A model generated the notes under the pieces. The model searched no databases. It was not told where the DNA came from and worked only from the letters and a program-made list of their open reading frames with translations. A stretch of 64,000 nt of DNA from Streptomyces aureoverticillatus (GTDB lineage: Bacteria > Actinomycetota > Actinomycetes > Streptomycetales > Streptomycetaceae): contig NZ_BMSY01000004.1 in NCBI RefSeq assembly GCF_014649395.1, positions 434,001 to 498,000 on the forward strand, in the 5' to 3' direction. Positions 36,762 to 46,400 of this stretch are shown here, piece after piece. A program made the translations under genes and the position numbers. Numbering within the stretch: position 1 is the stretch's first letter; each line of letters opens with the position of its first letter.

Positions 36762-37985
36762 CTACCGGGGAGCCAACGCCCGGGCGTGCGCGGCCCGTGC
36801 GATCTTCGGGCCCAGCCAGCGCTTGAGGCGGCGCAGGGCCTTGAGGCGGCCGACGGCCTTGTCGAGGCCGTAGTAGAGGTGGGGCGGGACGTGCGGCAGC
36901 AGGGGTGAGTGGCGTTGGCCGAGGAGGGCGAACATGCGGTGCGGGGGGAGGTGGATGTAGCGGGGCAGCTGCTCGTACCACTGGGCGCTGTAGCGGGCCG
37001 CGCTCTGGATCGACAGGAGGGCGGACTTGCGCTCCTCTTCGTACGCGGCGAGAGCGCGCGGAAGAGACGTGTGCTCACGCAGCGTGCCGGCGAGCGCCAT
37101 GGCGTCCTCCAGGGCGAGCGTCGTACCGGCCCCGATGGAGTAGTGCGTGGTGTGGGCGGCGTCGCCGAGGAGGACCACGTTGTCGCGGTACCAGCGCCGG
37201 TTGGTGAGGGTGCGGAAGGTCAGCCACTGGGGCCTGCCGTCGCCGGCGGTGCGGCCGATGAGGCGGTGGCCGTCGAGCACGTCGGCGAAGAGCTTCTCCA
37301 GCAGGGCGAGCCCGTCCGCTTCGTCGACGCGGTCGAGGCCGAGGCCGGCCCAGGTCTCGGGGGCGCACTCGATCACGCAGGTGCTGCCCTCGGTGCCGTA
37401 GCCGTACGCGTAGCACCAGACCCAACCGTGGTCGGTCTCCACGAAGGAGAAGGTGAAGGCGTCGAAGACCTTCGTGGTGCCGAGCCAGGCGTAGTGGTTG
37501 CGCCCGGCCGTGACGTCGGTGCCGAAGTGGTCGGCGTCGCGGGTGCGCAGGCTGCTGTGCAGGCCGTCGCCCGCCACCACCAGATCGGCGTCCCCGGGCA
37601 GCGAGTCCGGGGACATCTCGTGGGCGAACTCCAGCCGTACGCCGAGGTCCCTGGCCCGGGCCGCGAGGATCTTCAGGAGCCGGTGGCGGCCGATGCCGAA
37701 CCCCTCGTCGCCGTGGTGGCGCGTCGTCAGGTCCCGGGCCCCGTCCCGCACATGGGCGACGCCGTCGCTCCAGCGGACCGAATGCTCCTCGACGGCGCGC
37801 GCCGACTCGGGGTCGTGCGCGTGCAGCTTGTCCAGCAGCCCGCGCCAGTACGTGACGCCCCAGCCGTAGGTCGAGCCCTCGGGATTGCGTTCGTACACGG
37901 TGATCTCGGTGGACGGGTCCTGCCGCTTCAGCAGGATGGAGAAGTACAGGCCGGCGGGCCCGCCTCCGACGCAGACGACCTTCAC
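36762..37985 (-). CDS. FAD-dependent aromatic-type monooxygenase
   Basis: About 407 residues from the GTG at 37985 (AGGGG six bases upstream). Class A flavin monooxygenase fold: GGGPAGLYFSILL at the N-terminus (FAD ADP-binding), the DG motif VVAGDGLHSSLR near residue 145, and the GD motif VLLGDAAHTTHYSIGAG near residue 275. TYGWGVTYWRGLL and the overall length resemble the hydroxylase domains acting on CoA thioesters (salicylyl- or aminobenzoyl-CoA hydroxylases). The last 40 residues are very basic. Neighbour of, but oriented away from, the NRPS cluster; substrate unknown. Confidence 0.85.
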   Translation of the reverse strand: MKVVCVGGGPAGLYFSILLKRQDPSTEITVYERNPEGSTYGWGVTYWRGLLDKLHAHDPESARAVEEHSVRWSDGVAHVRDGARDLTTRHHGDEGFGIGRHRLLKILAARARDLGVRLEFAHEMSPDSLPGDADLVVAGDGLHSSLRTRDADHFGTDVTAGRNHYAWLGTTKVFDAFTFSFVETDHGWVWCYAYGYGTEGSTCVIECAPETWAGLGLDRVDEADGLALLEKLFADVLDGHRLIGRTAGDGRPQWLTFRTLTNRRWYRDNVVLLGDAAHTTHYSIGAGTTLALEDAMALAGTLREHTSLPRALAAYEEERKSALLSIQSAARYSAQWYEQLPRYIHLPPHRMFALLGQRHSPLLPHVPPHLYYGLDKAVGRLKALRRLKRWLGPKIARAAHARALAPR

Positions 37986-38142
37986 GCACACCCCTACACG
38001 GTTCCGCTGGCTTCTACCCGTTGCGTGTGCGGCACGTGCGTGGCACGCGTCGCACACGTGGCCATGAATGGCCGAATCGCAACGGACCGTAACATCACGA
38101 GTAGGTGATTGTCCTAAATGCCGGTATTAAGGCTTTCGGCGA

Positions 38143-38210
38143 TCACTCCTGTGCTCGTGCCGCGTCACTCCTGTGCCTGCGGACCGGACACTCCTGTGCC
38201 TGCGGACGGC
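38143..38210. repeat. three imperfect 22-23 bp repeats
   Basis: Copies at 38143-38164, 38165-38187 and 38188-38210, sharing CACTCCTGTG; the second and third agree in 20 or more positions. They lie between the monooxygenase and GNAT genes on no convincing reading frame. Confidence 0.7.
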
Positions 38211-38237
38211 CACCCGCTCGGGCCCGCCCCGCCCGAC

Positions 38238-38798
38238 TCACCGTCGGGCACCCCACTGCTCCCGGGTGATCGCGTACTCGACCGCCCGGAGATCGGTGCC
38301 CGGCGGGAAGTAGCTGGGGTCCGCTTGGAATTCGCGCACGCACTGCAACCCGAGAGCGGCCATCGTCGCCCGTGAGGCGGTGTTGGCTGCCGACGCCCTG
38401 GCAAAGATGCGCCTGAGCCCGAGGTCTTCGAGCCCGTGCCGCATCAGCTCGCGCGATCCCTCACTGGCGAGCCCTTTGCGCCAGTAACGCCGCAGAAGCC
38501 GGAACCCCAGCTCGGCCTGCCCCTCCACCGATTCCTCGCCGTCAGGGTCCGGGGCCCGCAGGATCCAGTAGCCGGCGAAGTCCCCCGCGACGAATCCCGC
38601 CCAGTACCCCAGGCCCGGGACCCGGTCCGCTTCCGCGAGAGTCTCGCGGTGCTTCTTCTCCACCTGTTCACGGGTACGAGCGCCGCCTACATAGCGCATC
38701 ACCTCAGGGTCGGCATCGAGCTCGACCTGATACTCAAGGTGCTCGTCGGACAGCGGGACCAGCTGGGCCCGTTCGGTACGCAAGATCGTCTGGGACAT
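38238..38798 (-). CDS. GNAT acetyltransferase (RimJ/RimL type)
   Basis: A 186-residue N-acetyltransferase of the ribosomal-protein/small-molecule branch. Beta strands and the pyrophosphate loop are intact: LGFRLLRRYWRKGLASEGSR supplies the (R/Q)xxGxA motif, and NTASRATMAALGLQCV is the C-terminal signature of RimJ-like enzymes. It uses acetyl-CoA on an amino group; the substrate is unknown. Compare the gutted GNAT at 5932, which shows the same family in decayed form. Confidence 0.9.
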   Translation of the reverse strand: MSQTILRTERAQLVPLSDEHLEYQVELDADPEVMRYVGGARTREQVEKKHRETLAEADRVPGLGYWAGFVAGDFAGYWILRAPDPDGEESVEGQAELGFRLLRRYWRKGLASEGSRELMRHGLEDLGLRRIFARASAANTASRATMAALGLQCVREFQADPSYFPPGTDLRAVEYAITREQWGARR

Positions 38799-39357
38799 GA
38801 CGCAGAGCGTCTCAAACAGCCGGCTCAGCGATCAAGAGATCATCCCAATCTGCCCGGCACCGGGTGCAACAGGCAATGCCTCGGCGGCATTTATGACATT
38901 CCCCATAACCACTTCATGAAGTCTGCGCCGGATCAGCGAGTTCACCGCGCCGCCCAAGAGAGCGCGATCAACCTGGCATTGACAGACTCGGACGGCCTGA
39001 TCAATCATCACCTCTGACAGTCGCCATCGGTCGACGATGCGGCTGTCACTTTGCATTCACAGGGCGGCAGTGGTCCCCCAACTGTGGGGACGTATTCATG
39101 CACTACTCGGAGGTATTAACGCTCTACAGCAGGTCACACGGCATGCCGAGCCCTTACGCCGACGAATCCGCCACTTCCGTGCATGGCACATGCGCCCTGG
39201 TGCGCGCGTCCTTGGATCCTTACATCCTTGCTCGCTACGCCCTCACTCAAGTTGCCAGCTCATCGATTGCATTTCGGAACTCCTCCGGGACTCGGCCGAC
39301 CCCGCTGAGCGAAATCCCGCGACCCATTCCAGTCACCACTGTGAATTAGCCCCGAGA
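38799..39357 (+). other. upstream region of the NRPS operon, about 560 bp without a clear gene
   Basis: Base composition is visibly less GC-rich than the surroundings. A canonical -35 TTGACA (38979-38984) is followed after 18 bp by AATCAT (39003-39008), a possible rightward promoter some 350 bp before the NRPS start. Short open frames on both strands here lack ribosome sites and family motifs, and I could not identify transposase or regulator remains. The start of the long untranslated leader, if the promoter is right, is unexplained. Confidence 0.4.
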
Positions 39358-42300
39358 GTGGAAGAGTCAGCTTTGTCGGCGAACCAAGGTGCCCATCGTT
39401 CTCCCTCCGAGCGGCGACCGAGCGCGACGCGGAAGCAGCCCGCCATCCCGCGAGCGGACCGCACCGTTCCCCTGACGGCCTCCCACGGCCAGCAGCGGCT
39501 GTGGTTCCTGTCGCACATGCAGGGCGCGAGCGACGCGTACCACATGTCCCTGGCCGTGGAACTGCGCGGCGCCCTCGACGCCACGGCGCTGTGCCACGCG
39601 CTCGACGCCCTGGTGGCCCGTCACGAGGTGCTGCGCACGCGCCTTGTCGCCGTGGCAGGCGCGGCCTTCCAGGAGATCGATCCGGCCGACATCGGCTTCC
39701 CCCTCACCTTGGAGGATCTGACGGGCATCCCCGGCGCCGAGGAGCGGCTCGCACTGCTGCGGCGCGAGGAGGCCACCTCGCCGTTCGACCTGGCGCGCGG
39801 GCCGTTGCTGCGCGGCCGCCTGGTGACGCTCGGCGCCGACCGGCACGTCTTCCTGCTGACGATGCACCACATCGTGTCGGACGAGTGGTCGATGGGGATC
39901 CTCACGCGGGAGCTAGGTGCCCTGTACGCCGCGTTCCGCGACGGTGCGCCCGACCCGCTCCTCCCGCTGCCCGTGCAGTACGCCGACTACGCAGCCTGGC
40001 AGCAGCAGTGGCTGTCCGAAGGAGCAGCGGAAGAGCAGCGCGCGTACTGGCAGGAGGCCCTGGCAGGCGCCCCGGCGGTCCTCGAATTGCCGACGGACCG
40101 GCCCCGCCCGGCCGAGCAGGACCATCGCGGCGGGCGGATACCGCTCTGCCTCGACGAGGAGCTGACCGCCGCGCTGCAGGCCCTCGGCGAGCGCAACGAC
40201 TGCACCTTGTTCATGACCGTCCTCGCCGGGTGGGCGCTGGTTCTCGCGCGGCTGTCGGAGCAGTCCGACGTGGTGATCGGCACGCCCGCGGCCCATCGCC
40301 CCCGTGCCGAGTTCGAGGGTCTGATCGGCTGTTTCGTCAACTCCGTGGCGCTGCGGATCGACTTCTCCAAGGGCCCGACGGTGGCCGAGCTGCTCAAGCA
40401 CGTGCGCGGGGTGACGCTGTCCGCGCTGCGGCACCAGGAGCTGCCCTTCGAGCAGGTCATCGACCTGGTCAAGCCCGCCCGCAGCCTCGCCCACACGCCG
40501 CTGTTCCAGGTGATGTTCGCCTGGCAGAGCAGCGAGGAGGGCGTGGTGGCGCTGCCGGGGGTCGAGGCGACCCCGCTGGAATCGGCGCACTCCGTCGCCA
40601 GGTTCGACCTGGCCCTGTCCCTGACGGAGGAGGACGGCCGCATCACCGGGAGCCTGGATTACGCCACGGCCCTCCTCGACGCCGGTACGGCCGAGCGGTA
40701 CGGCCGACGGCTGCGTCATGTGCTGGAGCAGATGGTCCAGGGAGACCTCCCGGTGGCGGAGCTGACGCTGCTCGACGAGCGGGAGCGCCGGCAGGTACTC
40801 GTGGACTTCAACAACCCGGCGCGCCCCGTGCCGGCCACACCCCGCGCCGCCGCAGCCGCTGCGCACACCCCGCAAGCCGGTCTCGTCGAGCGCTTCGAGG
40901 CCCAGGTGCGTGAACGGCCCGGCCAGACCGCCGTCGTCCACGAGGGTGAACAGCTCGACTACGCCACCTTGGACCGGCGCGCCAACCGCCTCGCGCACGC
41001 CCTGCTCTCCCGAGGTGTGGGCGCCGAGCAGGTGGTGGGCCTGCACACCCACCTGTCCGTGGATCTGGTCGTGGGCATCCTCGGCGTCCTCAAGGCGGGC
41101 GCGGCGTACCTCCCGCTCGATCCCTCGCTGCCCGCGGAGCGGCTGACGGGCATGGCTGCGGACGCCGACGCCGTACTGGTGCTGAGCAATGACGCCGCGC
41201 CGCCGGACGACGGCTGGCTGCCGCTGACCGGCGTCGAGGCCGAGGGGCAGCGCGAGGACCCGCCCGCCGGCGGTTTCCGTCCGAACGGCCTGGCGTACGT
41301 GATCTACACGTCGGGCTCGACCGGCCGCCCCAAGGGCGTGGCCGCCACCCACCGCGGCATCCTGAACCTCCTCGACCACTGGCTGTCGCAGTTCGAGGCG
41401 ACACCCGGCCAGGCGTCGGCGATGTGGCCGAGCTTCGCCTTCGACGCCTCGCTCCAGGAGTTGATGCTGCCGCTGACCAGCGGCGGCACTCTGAAATTGG
41501 TGCCCGGGGACGTACGTGACGACCCCGAGGCGCTGATGGGCTGGCTGCGCGAGCACCGCATCGTGGAGGTGCTGCTGCCGCCCGCGTACGTCAAGTGGAT
41601 CTGTGAGGCCCCCGAGGAGCGCCTGGCCGGGCTGTCGTTGAGGTACATCATCACGGGCCTCGAACCGTTGCCGGAGGATGGCCTGAACCGGCTGGAGCAG
41701 GCGCTGCCGGGCCTGCGGGTCCTCAACGGCTACGGCCCCACCGAGACGGCGCTGTACTGCACCGCCTATCTCGATCCGCGTCCGCTCGCGCGCCAGGCGC
41801 CGATCGGCCCGCCGGTGACCAACACGCGCGCCTACGTGCTCGACGAGCGGCTCCGGCCGGTGCCCGTCGGCATGGCAGGCGAGCTGTATCTCTCGGGTGC
41901 CGGGCTGGCCCGCGGCTATCTGGGCCGCCCCGGCCTGACCGCCGAGCGGTTCGTCGCCGACCCGTTCGTTCCCGGCGGACGGATGTATCGCAGCGGCGAC
42001 GTGGCCCGCTGGCTGCCGAGCGGTGATCTGCTGTACGTCGGCCGCCGCGACCACCAGGTCAAACTGCGCGGCTTCCGGATCGAACTGGGCGAGATCGAGG
42101 CGACGCTGCTCGACCAGCCCGGCGTGACGGAGGCCGCGGTCGTCGCCGACCGCGACGGTGCCGGTGAACCGCAGTTGGTCGCCGCCGTGGCCGTGGGCGA
42201 CGCGGCGCCGAGGCCGGTGGCCGAGTGGCGTGCCGCCCTCGCGCGCCGGCTTCCGGCCCATATGATCCCGGCCCTGCTCGTCGAACTGCCGCGGTTGCCG

Positions 42301-43440
42301 CAGACGTCCAACGGCAAGCTCGACCGCGCGGCACTCCTTGAGCGAGCCCGCGCGGATCGTCCTGTCCAGGTCAACCTGACCAGCCCGCGCGACCACATCG
42401 AGCTGACCCTCTACCAGATATGGCAGCGGCTGCTCGTCCGGTCCGAGATCGGCATCCGCGACAGCTTCTTCGACATCGGCGGCACCTCGGTCTCCGCCAT
42501 CAAGCTGGCGCACGCCGTCCGCGAGGCGTTCGGTGAGACCCTGCCGATCCGTGACATCGTGCGCCACCCGACCATCGAGGAGCTGGGCGGACGGCTGCGC
42601 CGGGGCGACTCGGGAGCACCGCCGAGCAACCTGCTGGAGCTGCGCGCGGGCAACGGCCGCGCCCAGGTGGTCTGCGTGCACCCGGCGGGCGGCACCGCCT
42701 TCTGCTACCTGGCGCTGGCCAAGGCGCTGCCGGAGTCCGTGGGCGTCCACGGGATCCAGTCCCCCGGCGTCAACCCCGGAGAATCGTTCCTGCCCACGGT
42801 GGAGGCCATGGCCGCCGCCTATCTGGAACTCATCGAGCCGCTGCCCGACGCGCCGCTGGTCCTCACCGGCCTCTCCTACGGCGGCCTGGTCGCCCACGAG
42901 ATGGGCCGCCGCCTGGCCCTGGCCGGGCGCACCGACGTGAGTGTGGTGCTGCTCGACACGCCGGGCACGGACGACGCCGAGCGGCGTGCGGGCGTCGCGC
43001 CGGTGGACATGGCCGAGTTCCGCGACAAGCTCGTGAAGTTCAACGGCATGTACCCCGGCATCGAGGACCGGCAGATCGAGCAGTACTTCCACATCTACAA
43101 CCACAACCGGAGCACCACGCGCGACCACGTGCCGCGGTCGTCGCCCGCCCGGACGGTGTTCATGCAGGCCCTCAAGGACGTGCCGGACGAACTCCTGCAA
43201 GAGATACGGGACTTCTGGCGCCGCCGCGCCGACGGCGACTTCCTGGTGGAGCCCGTCGACTGCGATCACTGGGAGATGCTGGAGTCCGCGGCGGTGCCGC
43301 GGGTCGCCGCGACGATCGAGGCCGAGCTGGACCGCCTCACCCGGCGCGGCCCGCTCACGGGTTCCCACCCGCTCACCGGCTCCTGCCCCCCGAAGAACTC
43401 CGCGCCGCAGGCGGAGATCGTACCGACGCCGGAGTCGTGA
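39358..43440 (+). CDS. nonribosomal peptide synthetase, C-A-T-TE
   Basis: About 1360 residues from the GTG at 39358; a TTG at 39373 is an alternative. Domains: condensation (about 40-480; HHIVSDEWS, with Glu in place of the usual Gly of HHxxxDG), adenylation (about 495-985; YTSGSTGRPKG near 650, YGPTE, KLRGFRIE, NGKLDR), thiolation (Ser in GGTSVSAIK, near 1040) and thioesterase (GLSYGG near 1170). By alignment to GrsA my reading of the specificity pocket is D-A-Q-L-I-G-G-L-Y-K, for which I know no exact match. A C-first layout means it accepts an acyl or peptidyl group made elsewhere, most simply from the hybrid encoded next. The tail has a GSxPLTGS repeat. Confidence 0.9.
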   Translation: MEESALSANQGAHRSPSERRPSATRKQPAIPRADRTVPLTASHGQQRLWFLSHMQGASDAYHMSLAVELRGALDATALCHALDALVARHEVLRTRLVAVAGAAFQEIDPADIGFPLTLEDLTGIPGAEERLALLRREEATSPFDLARGPLLRGRLVTLGADRHVFLLTMHHIVSDEWSMGILTRELGALYAAFRDGAPDPLLPLPVQYADYAAWQQQWLSEGAAEEQRAYWQEALAGAPAVLELPTDRPRPAEQDHRGGRIPLCLDEELTAALQALGERNDCTLFMTVLAGWALVLARLSEQSDVVIGTPAAHRPRAEFEGLIGCFVNSVALRIDFSKGPTVAELLKHVRGVTLSALRHQELPFEQVIDLVKPARSLAHTPLFQVMFAWQSSEEGVVALPGVEATPLESAHSVARFDLALSLTEEDGRITGSLDYATALLDAGTAERYGRRLRHVLEQMVQGDLPVAELTLLDERERRQVLVDFNNPARPVPATPRAAAAAAHTPQAGLVERFEAQVRERPGQTAVVHEGEQLDYATLDRRANRLAHALLSRGVGAEQVVGLHTHLSVDLVVGILGVLKAGAAYLPLDPSLPAERLTGMAADADAVLVLSNDAAPPDDGWLPLTGVEAEGQREDPPAGGFRPNGLAYVIYTSGSTGRPKGVAATHRGILNLLDHWLSQFEATPGQASAMWPSFAFDASLQELMLPLTSGGTLKLVPGDVRDDPEALMGWLREHRIVEVLLPPAYVKWICEAPEERLAGLSLRYIITGLEPLPEDGLNRLEQALPGLRVLNGYGPTETALYCTAYLDPRPLARQAPIGPPVTNTRAYVLDERLRPVPVGMAGELYLSGAGLARGYLGRPGLTAERFVADPFVPGGRMYRSGDVARWLPSGDLLYVGRRDHQVKLRGFRIELGEIEATLLDQPGVTEAAVVADRDGAGEPQLVAAVAVGDAAPRPVAEWRAALARRLPAHMIPALLVELPRLPQTSNGKLDRAALLERARADRPVQVNLTSPRDHIELTLYQIWQRLLVRSEIGIRDSFFDIGGTSVSAIKLAHAVREAFGETLPIRDIVRHPTIEELGGRLRRGDSGAPPSNLLELRAGNGRAQVVCVHPAGGTAFCYLALAKALPESVGVHGIQSPGVNPGESFLPTVEAMAAAYLELIEPLPDAPLVLTGLSYGGLVAHEMGRRLALAGRTDVSVVLLDTPGTDDAERRAGVAPVDMAEFRDKLVKFNGMYPGIEDRQIEQYFHIYNHNRSTTRDHVPRSSPARTVFMQALKDVPDELLQEIRDFWRRRADGDFLVEPVDCDHWEMLESAAVPRVAATIEAELDRLTRRGPLTGSHPLTGSCPPKNSAPQAEIVPTPES

Positions 43441-46400
43441 TGAACGCCGCACCACAGCCGCCGGTACCGCCCCGGCACCCGGACCACCCCGACCACAGCC
43501 ACCTCGCCGAGACCGGCCTCGCCCGAGCCGTACTGGCCAGGGCCCGCCGCCACCCCGCCGCCACCGCTGTCGTCGACGGCGAGCGCACCCTCACCTACGC
43601 CGACCTCGACACCGCGAGCGCGGCCGTCGCCGGGGCCCTGCGCCACCACGGCGTACGCCCGGGGCAGGCGGTCGCGGTCTGTCTGCCGCGCTCCTGGCAG
43701 CTCGTCTGCGCCATGCTCGGCGCCCTGCGCCTCGGCGCGGTGGTCGTGCCCCTCGACGCCCAGAGCCCGCCCGAGCGGCAGGACCACATCCTCGCGGACT
43801 CGGCCAGTGTCGCCGTGATACACGGGACGGCGGCGCCCGTCGGCCTGCCCGAGGGAGTCCGGCCGCTCGCCGTGGACTCACTGCTCACCGCGGACGGCGG
43901 CGACAGCCCCCAAGAACCCGCCGCGCCGAACAGCCAGGACGTCTCCTTCGTCTTCTACACCTCGGGCAGCACCGGCCGCCCCAAGGGCGTCGAGGTGCGG
44001 GACGCCGGAATCCTGCGCCTGGCGCGCCCCGGCTACCTCAGCCTGCGCGCGGGCGCCCGCTTCGCCTGTCTGTCCAACCCGGCCTTCGACGCGATCAGCT
44101 TCGAGGTGTGGGTGCCCCTGCTCACGGGCGGCCGCTGTGTGATCCTCGGCGACGAGACGGTGCAGACCCCCGATGTCCTGGCCGCCGAGCTGGCACGCCT
44201 GCGCGTCGACGTCCTGTTCATCACGGTGGCGCTGTTCAACGCGATCGTCGACAAGGTGCCGCACTGCTTCTCCGGCATCGGCCAGGTCCTGGTGGGCGGC
44301 GAGCAGCTCAACGCCCGTCTGATCCGCCGGTGGTACGCGGACAATCCCGACAGCCCCACCCGTCTCCACAACGTCTACGGCCCCACCGAGGCCACCACCT
44401 TCGCCCTCTGCCACCCCATCCCCCGCGACTTCGACGGCGACGTGATCCCGATCGGGCACCCACTGCCCGGCACCGAGGCGCTGCCGGTCCTCGACGGGAG
44501 CCGCCTGGCCGCACCCGGTGAAGTGGCCGAACTGTACTTGTCGGGCGAGGCGTTGGCAGCCGGGTACCGCAACCTGCACGAGGAGACCGAGCGCCGCTTC
44601 GTCACCCTGCCCTGGCACGACGGCGGGAACGGCCGCCACTACCGCACCGGTGATCTCGTGCGCGTCGACGCCGAAGGCCGCGTCGAGTACGTCGAGCGCG
44701 CCGACCGCCAGGTCAAGGTCCGCGGCTTCCGCGTCGAACCGGGCGAGCTGGAGCGGCAGATCGCGGCCCACCCCGCAGTGCGCCAGGCGTACGTGTGCAC
44801 GCGCCGCGACGACAACGGTGTCAACGAGCTCCTGGCCTATCTGGTGCCCGGCGCGGAGCTGTCGTACGACGACTTCGACCGGCATCTGACCGCCGCTCTG
44901 CCCGCGTACATGCGCCCCCACCGCACCTACCGGGTGGCGGAGTTGCCGCTCAACTCCAACGGCAAGGTCGACAAGTCGGCACTGCTGTGCCGCGACGACG
45001 CCCCCTGGACCGGCACCGACACCGACTGCCCGCGGGATGTGTCCGTCACTCCGTGGCAGCGTCAGGTGCTCGATCTGGCGAGCCAGGTCCTGGGCGTCAC
45101 CGACCTCCGCCTCGGTGACCGATGGGTGGCGAGCGGCGGAGACTCGCTCAAGGCGCTGCGGTTGCGCTTCGAGATCCGGCGCCGCTGGGGTCGAGAGCTG
45201 CCTCAAGCCCTGGTCCTCCGCGGTGACTTCGCCGAACTGGCCGCCGCGATCGCGTCGGGCCGCGCCGAGGACGCCGTGCCCTATCCGCCGGTGGCCGCCC
45301 CCGCCGGGGCCCGCGCCGCGTCGGCCACGTCCGAGCAGCAGCGGCTGTGGCTGCTCCAACAACAGCAGCCGGGTTCGCGCGCGTACAACGTCCCGTTGGT
45401 CTTCCGCCTGGACGGCGAGGTCGGCACAGCCGCGCTGCGGCATGCCTTGTGCCGCCTCGTGGTGCGGCACCCGGCGCTGCGTACCGCCTTCGAGGCCACA
45501 CCTGACGGGCTGCGGCAGGTGGTCGGCGACGCCTACGACCCATGGGTCGCGCCCCCGGAAGCCGCACTGCGCGATGAGGACGGCCGCCGCGCGTTCACCG
45601 GGGAATTCTTTGCCGCTCCCTTCGACCTGGCGACGCCCAGGCTCCTCCGGGCGTGCTGGCTGCCGCGCCCCGGCGGCGGCGAACTCCTGCTGCTTCTGCA
45701 CCACATCGCGGTCGACGGCTGGTCACTGAGTGTGCTGTTCGCTGAGCTGTCGGCGGAGTACACAGCCGTTGCGGACGGCCCACGACAGGACGAGACCGCG
45801 TCGGGCAGCGAGCGGGGGGAGGAAGCCGGGTCTCTCCCGACACCGACTCCGCTCGACTACGCGGCCTGGCAGGCCGCATGGCACACCAGCGCCACGTATC
45901 GCATTCAACGGGACCGCCTGCGCGAGCATTACGCCTCGCTGATGGACGACACCGCCCCGCTGGAGCCCGTCCACCCCCCGAGCCACGCCGACGGCCGACT
46001 GCTGCGCACCTCGCTCGACGCCGACCGCCGTGCCGCGCTCGACCGGCTCTGCGCCGATCTCGGCCTCACCCGTTTCCAGCTCCTGCTGAGCGTCTTCTCC
46101 TTCAGCCTCTACGGGGTGACCGGGCGCACCCGGCCACGAATCGCCGGGCCCGTCGCGGGCCGACCTGTGCAGGAGTTCGAGGCCAGCGTCGGCATGTTCG
46201 CGAACACGATGCTGCTGCCGCTGGACCTGTCACCGCACGAAGGACTCCGTACCCACCTGCGCCGGCACGCCGCCGCCACGCAGCCGGTGCTCGACCGGCA
46301 GGACGTCGCCCTCGCCGATGTCCTGGCCGACCAGAGGTCAGGGGCCGGGCGGGCACCGTTCGACTTTCTCTTCGTCCTGGAGAACACCGACTTCGGCGCA

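Noticed and set aside
36762..38798. Including the FAD monooxygenase and GNAT in the NRPS cluster
   Set aside because: They are on the opposite strand, separated from the operon by about 560 bp, and neither is needed for the predicted core; kept as possible but unproven neighbours.
38832..39056. Candidate transposase fragment on the minus strand before the NRPS
   Set aside because: I looked for DDE motifs, terminal inverted repeats and target duplications and saw none; the 74-residue frame has no recognisable signature.
39913..43455. 1180-codon open frame opposite the NRPS
   Set aside because: Shadow of the synthetase; no motif, ribosome site or plausible composition. Similar shadows at 43878-45704 and 49956-52427 were rejected for the same reason.
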